From: CAZVCG01 sp964626265
GTDB taxonomy: Bacteria; Pseudomonadota; Alphaproteobacteria; UBA9219
DNA length: 10,905 nucleotides
Direction of reading: 5' to 3'
Assembly (NCBI GenBank): GCA_964626265.1
Contig: CAZVCG010000051.1
Location: forward strand, 1 to 10,905
Below, piece after piece: positions 1-6,839 of this stretch (its first letter is position 1; the number at the start of each line of letters is the position of its first letter). Position numbers and translations under genes: made by a program. The notes beneath the pieces were generated by a model, which had not been told where the DNA came from, ran no database searches, and saw nothing but the letters and a program-made list of their open reading frames with translations.

Positions 1-123
1 AGGCCGCAGCATGACTATTTTACCCCAAAGACTCTACCTCAAACTGACCCGGCTTTGGGGAGAACGTCAACGCATACTTACTTTCTTGCCGTCCACGGCT
101 CTGGGCGGCAAGGATACTATGAC
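1..123 (-). other. Structured 5' leader or small RNA, cut by the window edge
   Basis: This is the stretch transcribed leftward from the promoter at 130-158. It holds two inverted repeats. The first has arms 85-94 and 103-112 (10 bp with one G-T wobble, 8-nt loop). The second has arms CCCCAAAG (23-30) and CTTTGGGG (53-60) with a 22-nt loop. Neither is followed by a U-run on the minus strand, so a terminator reading is weak. A minus-strand ATG (complement of 10-12) lies 10 nt after the GGGGT that closes the second stem. This could be the start of a gene whose ribosome-binding region is paired, but only four codons are visible. I do not recognise it as 6S RNA, tmRNA, SRP RNA or a riboswitch class I know. 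It could be a small RNA or an mRNA leader. Confidence 0.4.
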
Positions 124-129
124 AAAATT

Positions 130-158
130 ATTATAATCTATTTCGAAGCTTGCGTCAA
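130..158 (-). promoter_or_regulatory. Strong sigma70-type promoter reading out of the left edge
   Basis: On the minus strand there is a -35 element TTGACG (complement of 153-158), a spacer of exactly 17 nt, and a perfect -10 element TATAAT (complement of 130-135). This is the best promoter match in the window. Transcription would begin near position 123 and run leftward. It lies downstream of the cysK stop codon (192-194), so it serves a separate unit beyond the left edge, not cysK. Function is inferred from sequence only. Confidence 0.75.
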
Positions 159-191
159 GGATTATATTCCTATTACGTCCAAGTCAGGCAT

Positions 192-1145
192 TTACTCAGT
201 AAACAACTCAGTCGACAGATAGCGTTCCGCAGAGTCGGGGAAAAGCGTGACGATCGTTTTGCCCTTCATCTCCGGTCGATGCGCCAGATTTAAGGCCGCC
301 GCCAACGCCGCCCCGGATGAAATTCCTACGGGAATGCCTTCGATGAAGGTGACCATGCGCGCCGCCTCGATTGCTTCCTGATCTTCAACGCCGATAACCT
401 CATCAATGATCGAACAATCCAGAATATCGGGCACAAAGCCTGCGCCTATACCCTGAATTTTATGAGGCCCCGCCTTCCCACCTGATAAAACGGCGCTTCT
501 TTTGGGTTCGACGGCGACGATTTTCACGGCGGGCTTACGCTGTTTGAGTTCCGTGCCCACGCCCTGGAGCGTGCCGCCCGTGCCGATGCCCGCAACAAAA
601 ACATCCACGGCGCCTTGCGTATCGTTCCATATCTCATTGGCGGTGGTGGTGCGGTGAATAGCGGGATTGGCCGGATTCTTGAACTGCATGAGCATGACGG
701 CATTGGGATCGTTTTTCACGATTTCCTCGGCCCTTTTAATCGAACCCATCATACCCTCCGCGCGCGGCGTGAGAACCAGCTCGGCCCCCAAAAGCTTGAG
801 AACCTTTTGCCGTTCGATGGACATGTTGTCGGGCATGGTAAGGATCAGCTTGTATCCACGTGCCGAGCAAATAAAGGCGAGTCCGATACCCGTGTTGCCG
901 GAGGTCGGCTCGACCAAAATAGTGTGTTGATTGAGCCGCCCTTCCCTTTCGGCGGCTTCGATCATGCCGAGCGCCGTGCGGTCCTTGACAGACGACAGCG
1001 GGTTAAAGAATTCCAGTTTGCATAAAATGGAGGCCACGCAACCCGTATGCTTGGGCAATTTGTTCAGGCGCACGAGCGGCGTGTTGCCGATCGTATCGAT
1101 TATGCCGTCATATATTTTCCCGCGGCCTTCAGTCGTAAAGGGCAT
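192..1145 (-). CDS. cysK: Cysteine synthase A (O-acetylserine sulfhydrylase)
   Basis: This cytoplasmic PLP enzyme makes L-cysteine from O-acetyl-L-serine and sulfide, the last step of sulfur assimilation. The 317 residues match the usual CysK length. Visible landmarks are NTPLVRL at 21-27, the Schiff-base lysine in SSVKDR (K54), the substrate-loop motif PTSGNTG at 80-86, the glycine-rich PLP-phosphate cradle GTGGT at 188-192, GISSGAA at 274-280, and PDSAERYLST at 303-312. The last motif usually has Gly where this protein has Ala306. The ATG start is supported by AAGGGAGA (complement of 1151-1158) 5 nt upstream. The gene lies 139 nt downstream of the GGDEF gene on the same strand and could be read with it, although a stem-loop sits between them. 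CysK is favoured over CysM by length and motifs. No other cysteine or sulfur genes are in view. Confidence 0.95.
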   Translation of the reverse strand: MPFTTEGRGKIYDGIIDTIGNTPLVRLNKLPKHTGCVASILCKLEFFNPLSSVKDRTALGMIEAAEREGRLNQHTILVEPTSGNTGIGLAFICSARGYKLILTMPDNMSIERQKVLKLLGAELVLTPRAEGMMGSIKRAEEIVKNDPNAVMLMQFKNPANPAIHRTTTANEIWNDTQGAVDVFVAGIGTGGTLQGVGTELKQRKPAVKIVAVEPKRSAVLSGGKAGPHKIQGIGAGFVPDILDCSIIDEVIGVEDQEAIEAARMVTFIEGIPVGISSGAALAAALNLAHRPEMKGKTIVTLFPDSAERYLSTELFTE

Positions 1146-1228
1146 AATTTTCTCCCTTACAGATGTAAAGCCTGGATACTAATTGGAAATAACAATTTAG
1201 GAAAGGTAGATAGGCGACTATACTCGAA

Positions 1229-1250
1229 GAACGCGCATATCCGTGCGTTC
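1229..1250 (-). terminator. Stem-loop between the GGDEF gene and cysK
   Basis: Arms 1229-1236 and 1243-1250 can form an 8-bp stem (six Watson-Crick pairs from GAACGC/GCGTTC, one G-T, one C-G) around a 6-nt loop. It lies 35 nt downstream of the GGDEF stop codon. On the minus strand it is followed only by TTCGAG, not a U-run, so an intrinsic terminator is uncertain. It could be an mRNA-processing or stabilising hairpin ahead of cysK. Confidence 0.3.
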
Positions 1251-1284
1251 ATACCAGATTTATGTGATTTTGGGATTGGCAATA

Positions 1285-2055
1285 TTACTTATGTTCAAGC
1301 TTGCTCGCAAGGCATGGCTTCCATCGCGTCGTGGAATATGCCCCGATGCTCAAATTGCCCTCGACATCCGTGTAACACGACATATTCCTGCCGTTTGCCT
1401 TGGATGCGTAAAGCGAATAGTCCGCGAGGGTGAAAAGCTCAGTTCGGACTTTCCTTTGACCAAATTTCCTAACAAAAGAATTATGCAATGCCGCAATGCC
1501 AATGCTTGCCGTTGCGTTAAACTCTTCCTTTAAACCAGCTGTCTTGTGGGATATTGCCGCCAATGCCTTGCGGAGTTTTTCGGCAACCTTGAATGCGCTT
1601 TCTTCGTCAATACAGCGGAATGATATGACGAGTTCTTCGCCACCGTAGCGGGCAGGCCTTCCTTGGGACATTAGGTCTTCTTTTCTAACGACTTGACGCA
1701 ATTCTTTTGCGACCGTGCGCAGCACTTCATCACCCGTTTTATGCCCACGGCGGTCATTGATCTTTTTGAAATGGTCGAGATCGATCAGGAGCAAACACAG
1801 GTATTGTGGTTCCTTTCTATGGTTGCGTGATGGAATAAACGGTTTATCTTTGATTTCCGCTATAAGGTTGGCCAACGCCTCTTCCATAGCGTAGCGGTTA
1901 GGCAGCCCGGTCAGTTGGTCTTTTTCTAATTGTTTTATGCGTTGTTGTAAGGCTCGAAGTTCATTCTCCAGTACTTCAGTGCGCGCGCAAACTTTCCCCG
2001 CGCATACGCGTGGGAAACCACGGTTCGGTATTTTTGCTTTCTTCTTTACGGCCAT
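1285..2055 (-). CDS. GGDEF-domain protein (putative diguanylate cyclase, GGEEL variant)
   Basis: This is a GGDEF-family protein. Active members condense two GTP into cyclic di-GMP. There is no signal peptide or membrane segment, so it is probably cytoplasmic. A charged N-terminus leads into a short coiled coil (about 26-46), then the GGDEF domain (about 46-226). Visible motifs, numbered from ATG at 2055, are DQLTGLPNR (46-54), DLDHFKKIND (92-101), the active-site loop RYGGEEL (136-142), SIGIA (184-188) and LADYSLYASKANGRN near 210-224. Two things are odd. The signature ends in Leu instead of Phe. The RxxD of a product-inhibition site (RKED, 124-127) is 10 rather than 5 residues before GGEEL. 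A TTG at 2058 directly precedes the ATG. I chose ATG because TTG starts are rare; the only Shine-Dalgarno-like stretch (AAGTGA) is weak. There is no EAL domain or recognisable sensor domain. Confidence 0.87.
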   Translation of the reverse strand: MAVKKKAKIPNRGFPRVCAGKVCARTEVLENELRALQQRIKQLEKDQLTGLPNRYAMEEALANLIAEIKDKPFIPSRNHRKEPQYLCLLLIDLDHFKKINDRRGHKTGDEVLRTVAKELRQVVRKEDLMSQGRPARYGGEELVISFRCIDEESAFKVAEKLRKALAAISHKTAGLKEEFNATASIGIAALHNSFVRKFGQRKVRTELFTLADYSLYASKANGRNMSCYTDVEGNLSIGAYSTTRWKPCLASKLEHK

Positions 2056-2081
2056 CAAATCACTTACGAAAAATATAAGTC

Positions 2082-2111
2082 CCTATAAATATTGGAGCCT
2101 TCAAATGTGAA
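2082..2111 (-). promoter_or_regulatory. Candidate promoter for the GGDEF gene
   Basis: On the minus strand, TTCACA (complement of 2106-2111, 5 of 6 to the -35 consensus) is followed after 18 nt by TATAGG (complement of 2082-2087, 4 of 6 to the -10 consensus). Transcription would start near 2075, about 20 nt before the ATG at 2055. The match is moderate. Confidence 0.35.
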
Positions 2112-2337
2112 CCATTTTACTCGAAAAACTCGAAAGTAATTATTAAATTCCCCCATCAAAAACGGGTCTAATGGATTTTTGGGTTAAGAATTTATGAACG
2201 GGCAAACAAAATTAATATTCCCGAAGCTAAGACTAAAGCGACTTTAATGGATTATTATGTAATAAATGTAGTATTGATCATAATAATATATTGTTATTCT
2301 ATATGTATTAAACGCCCTATTTCTATATACTTCCTAT

Positions 2338-2353
2338 ATTGCGGTGCAGCAAT
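2338..2353. promoter_or_regulatory. Perfect 16-bp dyad upstream of pflB
   Basis: ATTGC at 2338-2342 and GCAAT at 2349-2353 form an exact inverted repeat around a 6-bp centre (GGTGCA). It lies about 40-60 bp upstream of the candidate pflB -10/-35 elements, a plausible place for an activator or repressor dimer. No regulator is identified. Confidence 0.3.
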
Positions 2354-2462
2354 TATTATCAAAACGCGTATTTTTCTCTTGAACGAATCTGCTCATTAAG
2401 ATTAATACAACCCAAAAAGTAGTTATCCACATCATAGAGCGTGAATACACGCCAACTTCATC

Positions 2463-2469
2463 GGGAGGA
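2463..2469 (+). promoter_or_regulatory. Ribosome-binding site of pflB
   Basis: GGGAGGA at 2463-2469 is the strongest Shine-Dalgarno sequence in the window and lies 8 nt before the ATG at 2478. It fixes the pflB start even though this start gives an N-terminal extension. Confidence 0.8.
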
Positions 2470-2477
2470 AAAACGTC

Positions 2478-4781
2478 ATGGGTCATACACGAGCCGCAAG
2501 GCTGAAAACGTCGTCTTCAGCCACCACATCCACGCATACGCCCGCCGGTCCTGGCCCTACCCTGCCACCTTTTAATACATCGAATTGGCAACGCCAAGTT
2601 GATGTCCGCGATTTTATCATCAGCAATTTTACGCCTTACGAAGGCGATGAATCGTTTCTGGCTCCAGCCACTGTCCGCACCGAAAAACTTTGGAGGAAAG
2701 TCGCAGACCTTATGGCCAAGGAACGCGACCAAGGCGGTGTGCTTGGCATGGACACCGAACTTGTATCTACCGTCCACTCTCATCCTGCGGGCTATATCGA
2801 CCGCGACCTCGAACAAATCGTGGGCCTGCAGACCGATGAGCCGCTCAAGCGCGCTCTGATGCCTTTCGGCGGCCTTCGCGTGGCGGAGGATTGTCTCACC
2901 GCATATGGCTATGCCATGGCGCCGCAGACGAAGGAAATTTTCGAAAAATACCGCAAAACGCACAACGAAGGCGTTTTCGACGTGTATTCCGACGCGGTCA
3001 AGAAGGCCCGCAAGGCCGGCATCGTCACCGGCCTGCCCGACGGCTATGGCCGTGGCCGCATCATCGGCGACTACCGCCGCGTAGCTCTTTACGGCACGGC
3101 GCGTTTGATCGAAGACAAGAAAGAACAGTTCAAGTCGCTCGACAGCGTGATCAACGAAGAAACCATCCGCCTGCGCGAAGAAATCAAGGAACAGATCAAG
3201 GCTCTCAAGGAACTTGAGATAATGGCGCAAACATACGGCTTTGACGTGACGAGGCCCGCCGCGAACGCCCATGAAGCCATTCAGTGGACATATCTGGGCT
3301 ATCTCGCGGCCGTAAAAGAACAAAACGGCGCTGCGATGTTGCTGGGCCGCGTCGCGAACTTCCTCGATATCTACATTGAGCGCGACATGAAGGCCGGAAC
3401 GCTCACCGAAGCCGAAGCTCAGGAGCTGATCGATCATCTTGTGATGAAATTGCGCATGGTGCGCTTCGCCCGCACGCCGGAATACAACGAACTCTTCTCC
3501 GGCGATCCAACTTGGGTGACGGAAGCTCTGGCCGGCATGGCTGAAGATGGGCGCCCGCTGGTGACGAAAACGACGTACCGATTTCTGCACACGCTGACGA
3601 CGCTCGGCCCTGCGCCCGAGCCGAACCTGACCGTATTGTGGTCGCAGCGTCTGCCTGAAGCTTTCAAGAAATACTGCGCCAAGGTGTCCATCGCGACGTC
3701 GTCCATCCAGTATGAAAACGACGACCTTATGCGGCCCTATTGGGGCGACGATTACGGAATCGCGTGCTGCGTCTCGGCAATGCGGATCGGCAAGCAGCTA
3801 CAATTTTTCGGAGCGCGCGTCAATCTGGCCAAGACGTTGCTCTACGCCATCAACGGCGGCCGCGACGAAATAACAGGCGAACAAGTAGCTCCGGCCTTCG
3901 CCCCCATAACGGGCGCGGTTCTCCAATACGATGAAGTTATTGAGCGCCTCGACAACATGATGGATTGGCTGGCGGGCACGTATATCGACGCGCTCAACAT
4001 CATCCACTATATGCATGACAAGTATTGCTACGAACGGCTGGAAATGGCCCTGCACGACCGCGACGTGTTCCGCACGATGGCTTGCGGCGTGGCGGGCGTT
4101 TCGGTGACGGCTGACTCGCTGGCGGCTATCAAGTTCGCCAAAGTATCCGTTATCCGCGACGACCGCGGGCTGGCGGTCGATTTCAAGATTGACGGCGAAT
4201 ACTACCCGCAATACGGCAACAATGACGACCGTGCCGACGAAATCGCGGTGTGGTTGGTCGAAAACTTCATGAAGAAGCTCAAGACCAAACATACCTACCG
4301 CAACGCCGTGCCTACGCAATCCGTCCTGACCATCACCTCGAACGTGGTGTACGGCAAAAAGACAGGCTGTACGCCGGATGGCCGAAAGGCCGGCGAACCT
4401 TTCGCGCCGGGGGCCAACCCAATGCACGGGCGCGACAAAAAAGGAGCGTTGGCATCGCTAAGTTCGGTCGCCAAGATTCCTTATGAGTTCTCGCAAGATG
4501 GCATCTCGAACACCTTTTCTATCGTGCCAGAGGCATTGGGCAAGTCGGAAGGCGACCGGATCAACAATCTTGTCGGCATGATGGACGGCTATTTCGGCCG
4601 CAATGCGCACCATATGAACGTGAACGTGTTCAGCCGCGAAACGCTTATGGACGCCATGGATCATCCTGAAAACTATCCGCAGCTCACTATCCGCGTATCG
4701 GGATACGCCGTGAACTTCATCAAGCTGACCCGCGAGCAACAACAGGACGTGATCAACAGGACGTTCCACAGGGCGATGTAA
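2478..4781 (+). CDS. pflB: Formate C-acetyltransferase (pyruvate formate-lyase)
   Basis: This glycyl-radical enzyme splits pyruvate with CoA into acetyl-CoA and formate, in the cytoplasm and without oxygen. The 767 residues match the classical PflB length. VRDFI (43-47) and NFTPYEGDESFLA (50-62) begin the conserved part. The paired catalytic cysteines are in GIACCVSAM (C430 and C431). The C-terminal glycyl-radical box is RVSGYAVNF, with the radical on G742. These residues separate true PFL from glycerol or diol dehydratases and from benzylsuccinate-type enzymes, which lack the Cys-Cys pair. The first 35 or so residues are Ser/Thr/Pro-rich and about 16 residues longer than in E. coli PflB. The start is supported by a strong ribosome-binding site. 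The activating enzyme pflA follows on the same strand. No formate channel, formate dehydrogenase or alcohol dehydrogenase gene is in the window. Confidence 0.97.
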   Translation: MGHTRAARLKTSSSATTSTHTPAGPGPTLPPFNTSNWQRQVDVRDFIISNFTPYEGDESFLAPATVRTEKLWRKVADLMAKERDQGGVLGMDTELVSTVHSHPAGYIDRDLEQIVGLQTDEPLKRALMPFGGLRVAEDCLTAYGYAMAPQTKEIFEKYRKTHNEGVFDVYSDAVKKARKAGIVTGLPDGYGRGRIIGDYRRVALYGTARLIEDKKEQFKSLDSVINEETIRLREEIKEQIKALKELEIMAQTYGFDVTRPAANAHEAIQWTYLGYLAAVKEQNGAAMLLGRVANFLDIYIERDMKAGTLTEAEAQELIDHLVMKLRMVRFARTPEYNELFSGDPTWVTEALAGMAEDGRPLVTKTTYRFLHTLTTLGPAPEPNLTVLWSQRLPEAFKKYCAKVSIATSSIQYENDDLMRPYWGDDYGIACCVSAMRIGKQLQFFGARVNLAKTLLYAINGGRDEITGEQVAPAFAPITGAVLQYDEVIERLDNMMDWLAGTYIDALNIIHYMHDKYCYERLEMALHDRDVFRTMACGVAGVSVTADSLAAIKFAKVSVIRDDRGLAVDFKIDGEYYPQYGNNDDRADEIAVWLVENFMKKLKTKHTYRNAVPTQSVLTITSNVVYGKKTGCTPDGRKAGEPFAPGANPMHGRDKKGALASLSSVAKIPYEFSQDGISNTFSIVPEALGKSEGDRINNLVGMMDGYFGRNAHHMNVNVFSRETLMDAMDHPENYPQLTIRVSGYAVNFIKLTREQQQDVINRTFHRAM

Positions 4782-4860
4782 AAAAGGGGTCTGGGGTTGG
4801 GGATCGGCATTTAGGGATGATGTTCCCGAAAGCTGTTTCCTGACCTCCGAATGCTAAATG
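4782..4860 (+). promoter_or_regulatory. G-rich pflB-pflA spacer with a start-codon hairpin
   Basis: Directly after the pflB stop come three runs of four G (4786-4789, 4793-4796, 4799-4802) with 3-nt and 2-nt loops, then GG at 4806-4807 and GGG at 4814-4816. The coding strand, and therefore the mRNA, could form a G-quadruplex. Farther on, CATTTAG (4808-4814) is exactly complementary to CTAAATG (4854-4860), which contains the pflA ATG. There is no AGGAGG-like site before that ATG. Together these suggest translational or processing control of pflA, but this is inferred from base pairing alone. Confidence 0.4.
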
Positions 4861-5598
4861 TTAAATACTGATGTAGAGGGTTATATCCATTCCGTCGAAA
4901 GCGCGGGAACTCTGGACGGACCCGGTATGCGGTTCGTGATTTTCCTTTCGGGATGTCCGTTCCGCTGCCTTTATTGCCACAACCCCGACACGCACATCAA
5001 AACCGCAGGCCGCGTCAAAACGGCCCAGATGCTGATTGACGATGCTAAAAAATACAAAGATTACTTGGCCCGCACGAGCGGCGGAGTCACGATCAGCGGC
5101 GGCGAACCTCTGTTTCAGGAAGAGTTCACCACGGCTATTTTGCAGGGCTGCAAAGCCAATGGACTGCATACAGCCGTGGACACTACGGGCTATCTCGGCG
5201 ACAAGGTTTCAGACGCGTTGCTTGAAGCGACGGATTTGTTTCTGCTCGACATTAAGTCATTCGATCCGTTCACGTTCAGAAAAGTGACCGGCTCGCGTCT
5301 TCAATTGACGCTGGATTTCGCGCGCAAGCTATCAGCCTACCGTAAGCCAACATGGATCAGGTTTGTGCTTGTGCCCGGCCTGACGGACGACATTGAACCT
5401 ATCGAGAAAATGGCGGATTTCGTGAAAGGTCTCGGCATCGTCGAACGTGTGGAAGTTTTGCCCTTCCACAAAATGGGCGAGCCGAAGTGGGAGTCCCTCG
5501 GCCTGAATTACACGCTCAAAGACACCCAGCCACCCTCGCCGGAGTTGGTCAAGCAGGTACAGGGGATATTCGCCAAACAAGGACTGATGGTCGTTTAG
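4858..5598 (+). CDS. pflA: Pyruvate formate-lyase activating enzyme (radical SAM)
   Basis: This cytoplasmic radical-SAM enzyme reductively cleaves S-adenosylmethionine and abstracts hydrogen from the PflB radical glycine (G742 of the neighbouring gene), switching PflB on. The 246 residues match the usual PflA length. IHSVESAGTLDGPG (10-23) is the classic N-terminal signature. The [4Fe-4S] cluster cysteines are in CPFRCLYC (C33, C37, C40). The SAM-binding GGE motif is in SGGEP (80-84), and LPFHKMGEPKW (201-211) is typical of the family. There is no second ferredoxin-type cluster insertion, which fits PFL activase rather than other glycyl-radical activases. The ATG at 4858 is the first possible start, because an in-frame TAA sits immediately before it. 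No Shine-Dalgarno sequence is visible. The gene ends in a 4-nt tail-to-tail overlap with the dGTPase gene. Confidence 0.95.
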   Translation: MLNTDVEGYIHSVESAGTLDGPGMRFVIFLSGCPFRCLYCHNPDTHIKTAGRVKTAQMLIDDAKKYKDYLARTSGGVTISGGEPLFQEEFTTAILQGCKANGLHTAVDTTGYLGDKVSDALLEATDLFLLDIKSFDPFTFRKVTGSRLQLTLDFARKLSAYRKPTWIRFVLVPGLTDDIEPIEKMADFVKGLGIVERVEVLPFHKMGEPKWESLGLNYTLKDTQPPSPELVKQVQGIFAKQGLMVV

Positions 5599-6794
5599 AG
5601 CATCGTTTCTGTCGAGAACAGCTTGCGGTGTTCTTGAACCGCGTAGCGGTCGGTCATGCCAGCGATGTAGTCCGCAATCAGGCGGGCTTTGAAGGTTTCG
5701 TCGTCCTCGCGGTCTTTCAAACGCGCATACCAGGCGTTCGGCAGGCAGTTCGGCCTTTCCATAAGATACGTAAACAGGTCTTTCACGATCTGGTCGGCCT
5801 TGGCCAGCATCCGGTTGACCTTGCTGTGACGGTACATCCGGTCGCGCAGGAAAGCCTTCAATACGTTCATATGCTGTTGCATCGCGAAGCTGAACTTGGC
5901 CGTAGGTTGCTTGGCCTTGCGAATATCCTTGGCTGTCGCTGGCTTAAGCGCGGCCAGCGCGGCTTTTGTCGTATCCATAAGGTCGGTCACCATCGTGCCG
6001 ATGACCTGACGGACGACGGCGTGCATCAGACGGTCTTCATCCGCGTCAGGATAATGGCGGCGCATGTCTTCGCCAATCGGGCCGAATAATGGCAACGGCT
6101 TCATGTCGCAGAACGAGAAGAAGCCGGCGCGGTAACCATCATCGATGTCATGCGTGCTGTAAGCCACTTCGTCGGCAACGGCGGCAACCTGAGCCTCAAG
6201 CCCGGCATATGAACCCAATTCAAGATCAAACTTCTTGTTAAACTCGGCAATCGTTGGTGGCACAACCCGCTCTTCGGTTTCATCGGTCAGGGGCCCGTTG
6301 TGTTTAACGACACCTTCCAGCGTTTCCCAAGTCAGGTTCAAGCCGTCGAATTCTACATAGCGACGCTCAAGTTGCGTTAAAATGCGAAGCGTCTGTTCAT
6401 TGTGATCGAAACCGCCATATGGCTTCATCAACTCGCCTAATGCCCACTCCCCCGCATGGCCAAAACACGTATGGCCAAGGTCATGAGCCAACGCGATGGC
6501 CTCGGTCAGGTCTTCGTTCAGCCCCAAAGCTCGCGCTATTGACCGGGCTATTTGAGCAACTTCAAGCGAGTGCGTAAGGCGTGTGCGGAAATAGTCGCCT
6601 TCGTTCTCGATAAACACCTGCGTCTTGTTACGCAGTTTGCGGAACGCGCCGGAATGGATGATCCGGTCATGATCGCGTTGAAACTCGGTGCGGTTCCCAC
6701 TCGGCGCTTCGTTGATAAGACGCCCACGGGTTTCGGAAGCCTTGGTGGCATAAACGGCACTCGCTGTGCCCGAATCTGAGAGATAGTTTTTCAT
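5595..6794 (-). CDS. dgt: Deoxyguanosinetriphosphate triphosphohydrolase-like protein (HD domain)
   Basis: This HD-superfamily phosphohydrolase belongs to the dGTPase family, which cleaves dNTPs to deoxynucleoside and triphosphate and helps set nucleotide pools. The 399 residues fit the type 2 (dGTPase-like) group common in alphaproteobacteria. The N-terminal block RGRLINE...FQRDHDRIIHS is at 23-48. The metal-binding HD set is H75 in RLTHSLEVAQIARSIA, H104/D105 in AHDLGHTCFGHAGE, and probably D208 in ADEVAYSTHD. FDHNEQTLRIL (129-139) is also characteristic. Substrate specificity among dNTPs cannot be read from sequence. The ATG has AAGGAG (complement of 6797-6802) upstream, but with an unusually short 2-nt spacing. 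The gene is divergent from xthA across 45 nt and converges on pflA with overlapping stop codons. A DNA-repair/nucleotide-pool pairing with xthA is plausible. Confidence 0.93.
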   Translation of the reverse strand: MKNYLSDSGTASAVYATKASETRGRLINEAPSGNRTEFQRDHDRIIHSGAFRKLRNKTQVFIENEGDYFRTRLTHSLEVAQIARSIARALGLNEDLTEAIALAHDLGHTCFGHAGEWALGELMKPYGGFDHNEQTLRILTQLERRYVEFDGLNLTWETLEGVVKHNGPLTDETEERVVPPTIAEFNKKFDLELGSYAGLEAQVAAVADEVAYSTHDIDDGYRAGFFSFCDMKPLPLFGPIGEDMRRHYPDADEDRLMHAVVRQVIGTMVTDLMDTTKAALAALKPATAKDIRKAKQPTAKFSFAMQQHMNVLKAFLRDRMYRHSKVNRMLAKADQIVKDLFTYLMERPNCLPNAWYARLKDREDDETFKARLIADYIAGMTDRYAVQEHRKLFSTETML

Positions 6795-6804
6795 AACTCC
6801 TTAT

Positions 6805-6833
6805 TAGACGGGTCTTTTTATTTTGGCTAGTAT
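6805..6833 (+). promoter_or_regulatory. Predicted xthA promoter giving a leaderless mRNA
   Basis: TAGACG (6805-6810, 4 of 6 to -35) and TAGTAT (6828-6833, 5 of 6 to -10) are separated by exactly 17 nt. The usual 6-nt distance from the -10 puts transcription start on A6840, the first base of the xthA ATG. On the other strand TATACT (complement of 6829-6834) overlaps this -10 almost completely and could drive dgt, though no good -35 is seen for it. Confidence 0.45.
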
Positions 6834-6839
6834 AGGAAT

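Larger units (their letters stand above)
2059..2477. promoter_or_regulatory. AT-rich divergent control region between the GGDEF gene and pflB
   Basis: This stretch of about 420 bp has no credible gene and is far more AT-rich than its flanks. From left to right it holds a candidate GGDEF promoter (2082-2111), a short direct repeat CTCGAAA at 2120-2126 and 2129-2135 flanked by TTACT/AGTAA, a run of A/T around 2220-2340 with one good half of an FNR-type site (TTGAT at 2274-2278), a perfect dyad ATTGC-N6-GCAAT at 2338-2353, a weak plus-strand promoter (TTGAAC 2379-2384, N16, ATTAAT 2401-2406), one consensus DnaA box (2423-2431) and the pflB ribosome-binding site. pflB is typically oxygen-regulated, so a regulator site is expected here, but I cannot assign one firmly. 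Confidence 0.5.

Noticed and set aside
2120..2139. Direct repeat CTCGAAA x2 flanked by TTACT/AGTAA.
   Set aside because: Two copies of 7 bp in low-complexity DNA are too little to call a repeat array, CRISPR or iteron set.
2194..2247. Small plus-strand ORF of 17 codons in the pflB upstream region.
   Set aside because: There is no ribosome-binding site, the composition is that of the surrounding A/T-rich DNA, and nothing suggests a leader peptide.
2274..2287. FNR-like site TTGAT-N4-ATAAT upstream of pflB.
   Set aside because: Only the left half matches; the right half is 3 of 5 in a very A/T-rich tract where such matches occur by chance. It is also over 100 bp from the likely transcription start.
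2423..2431. Perfect DnaA box TTATCCACA in the pflB leader.
   Set aside because: It is a single box without a cluster, DUE or dnaA/dnaN neighbours, so it is not an origin. A regulatory DnaA role is possible but unsupported.
2517..3590. A 357-codon open frame on the minus strand opposite the first half of pflB.
   Set aside because: It lies wholly inside a certain gene, has the His/Arg/Ala/Phe-rich make-up of a reverse-strand shadow, shows no domain, and has no ribosome-binding site. The same applies to 3798-4427 minus.
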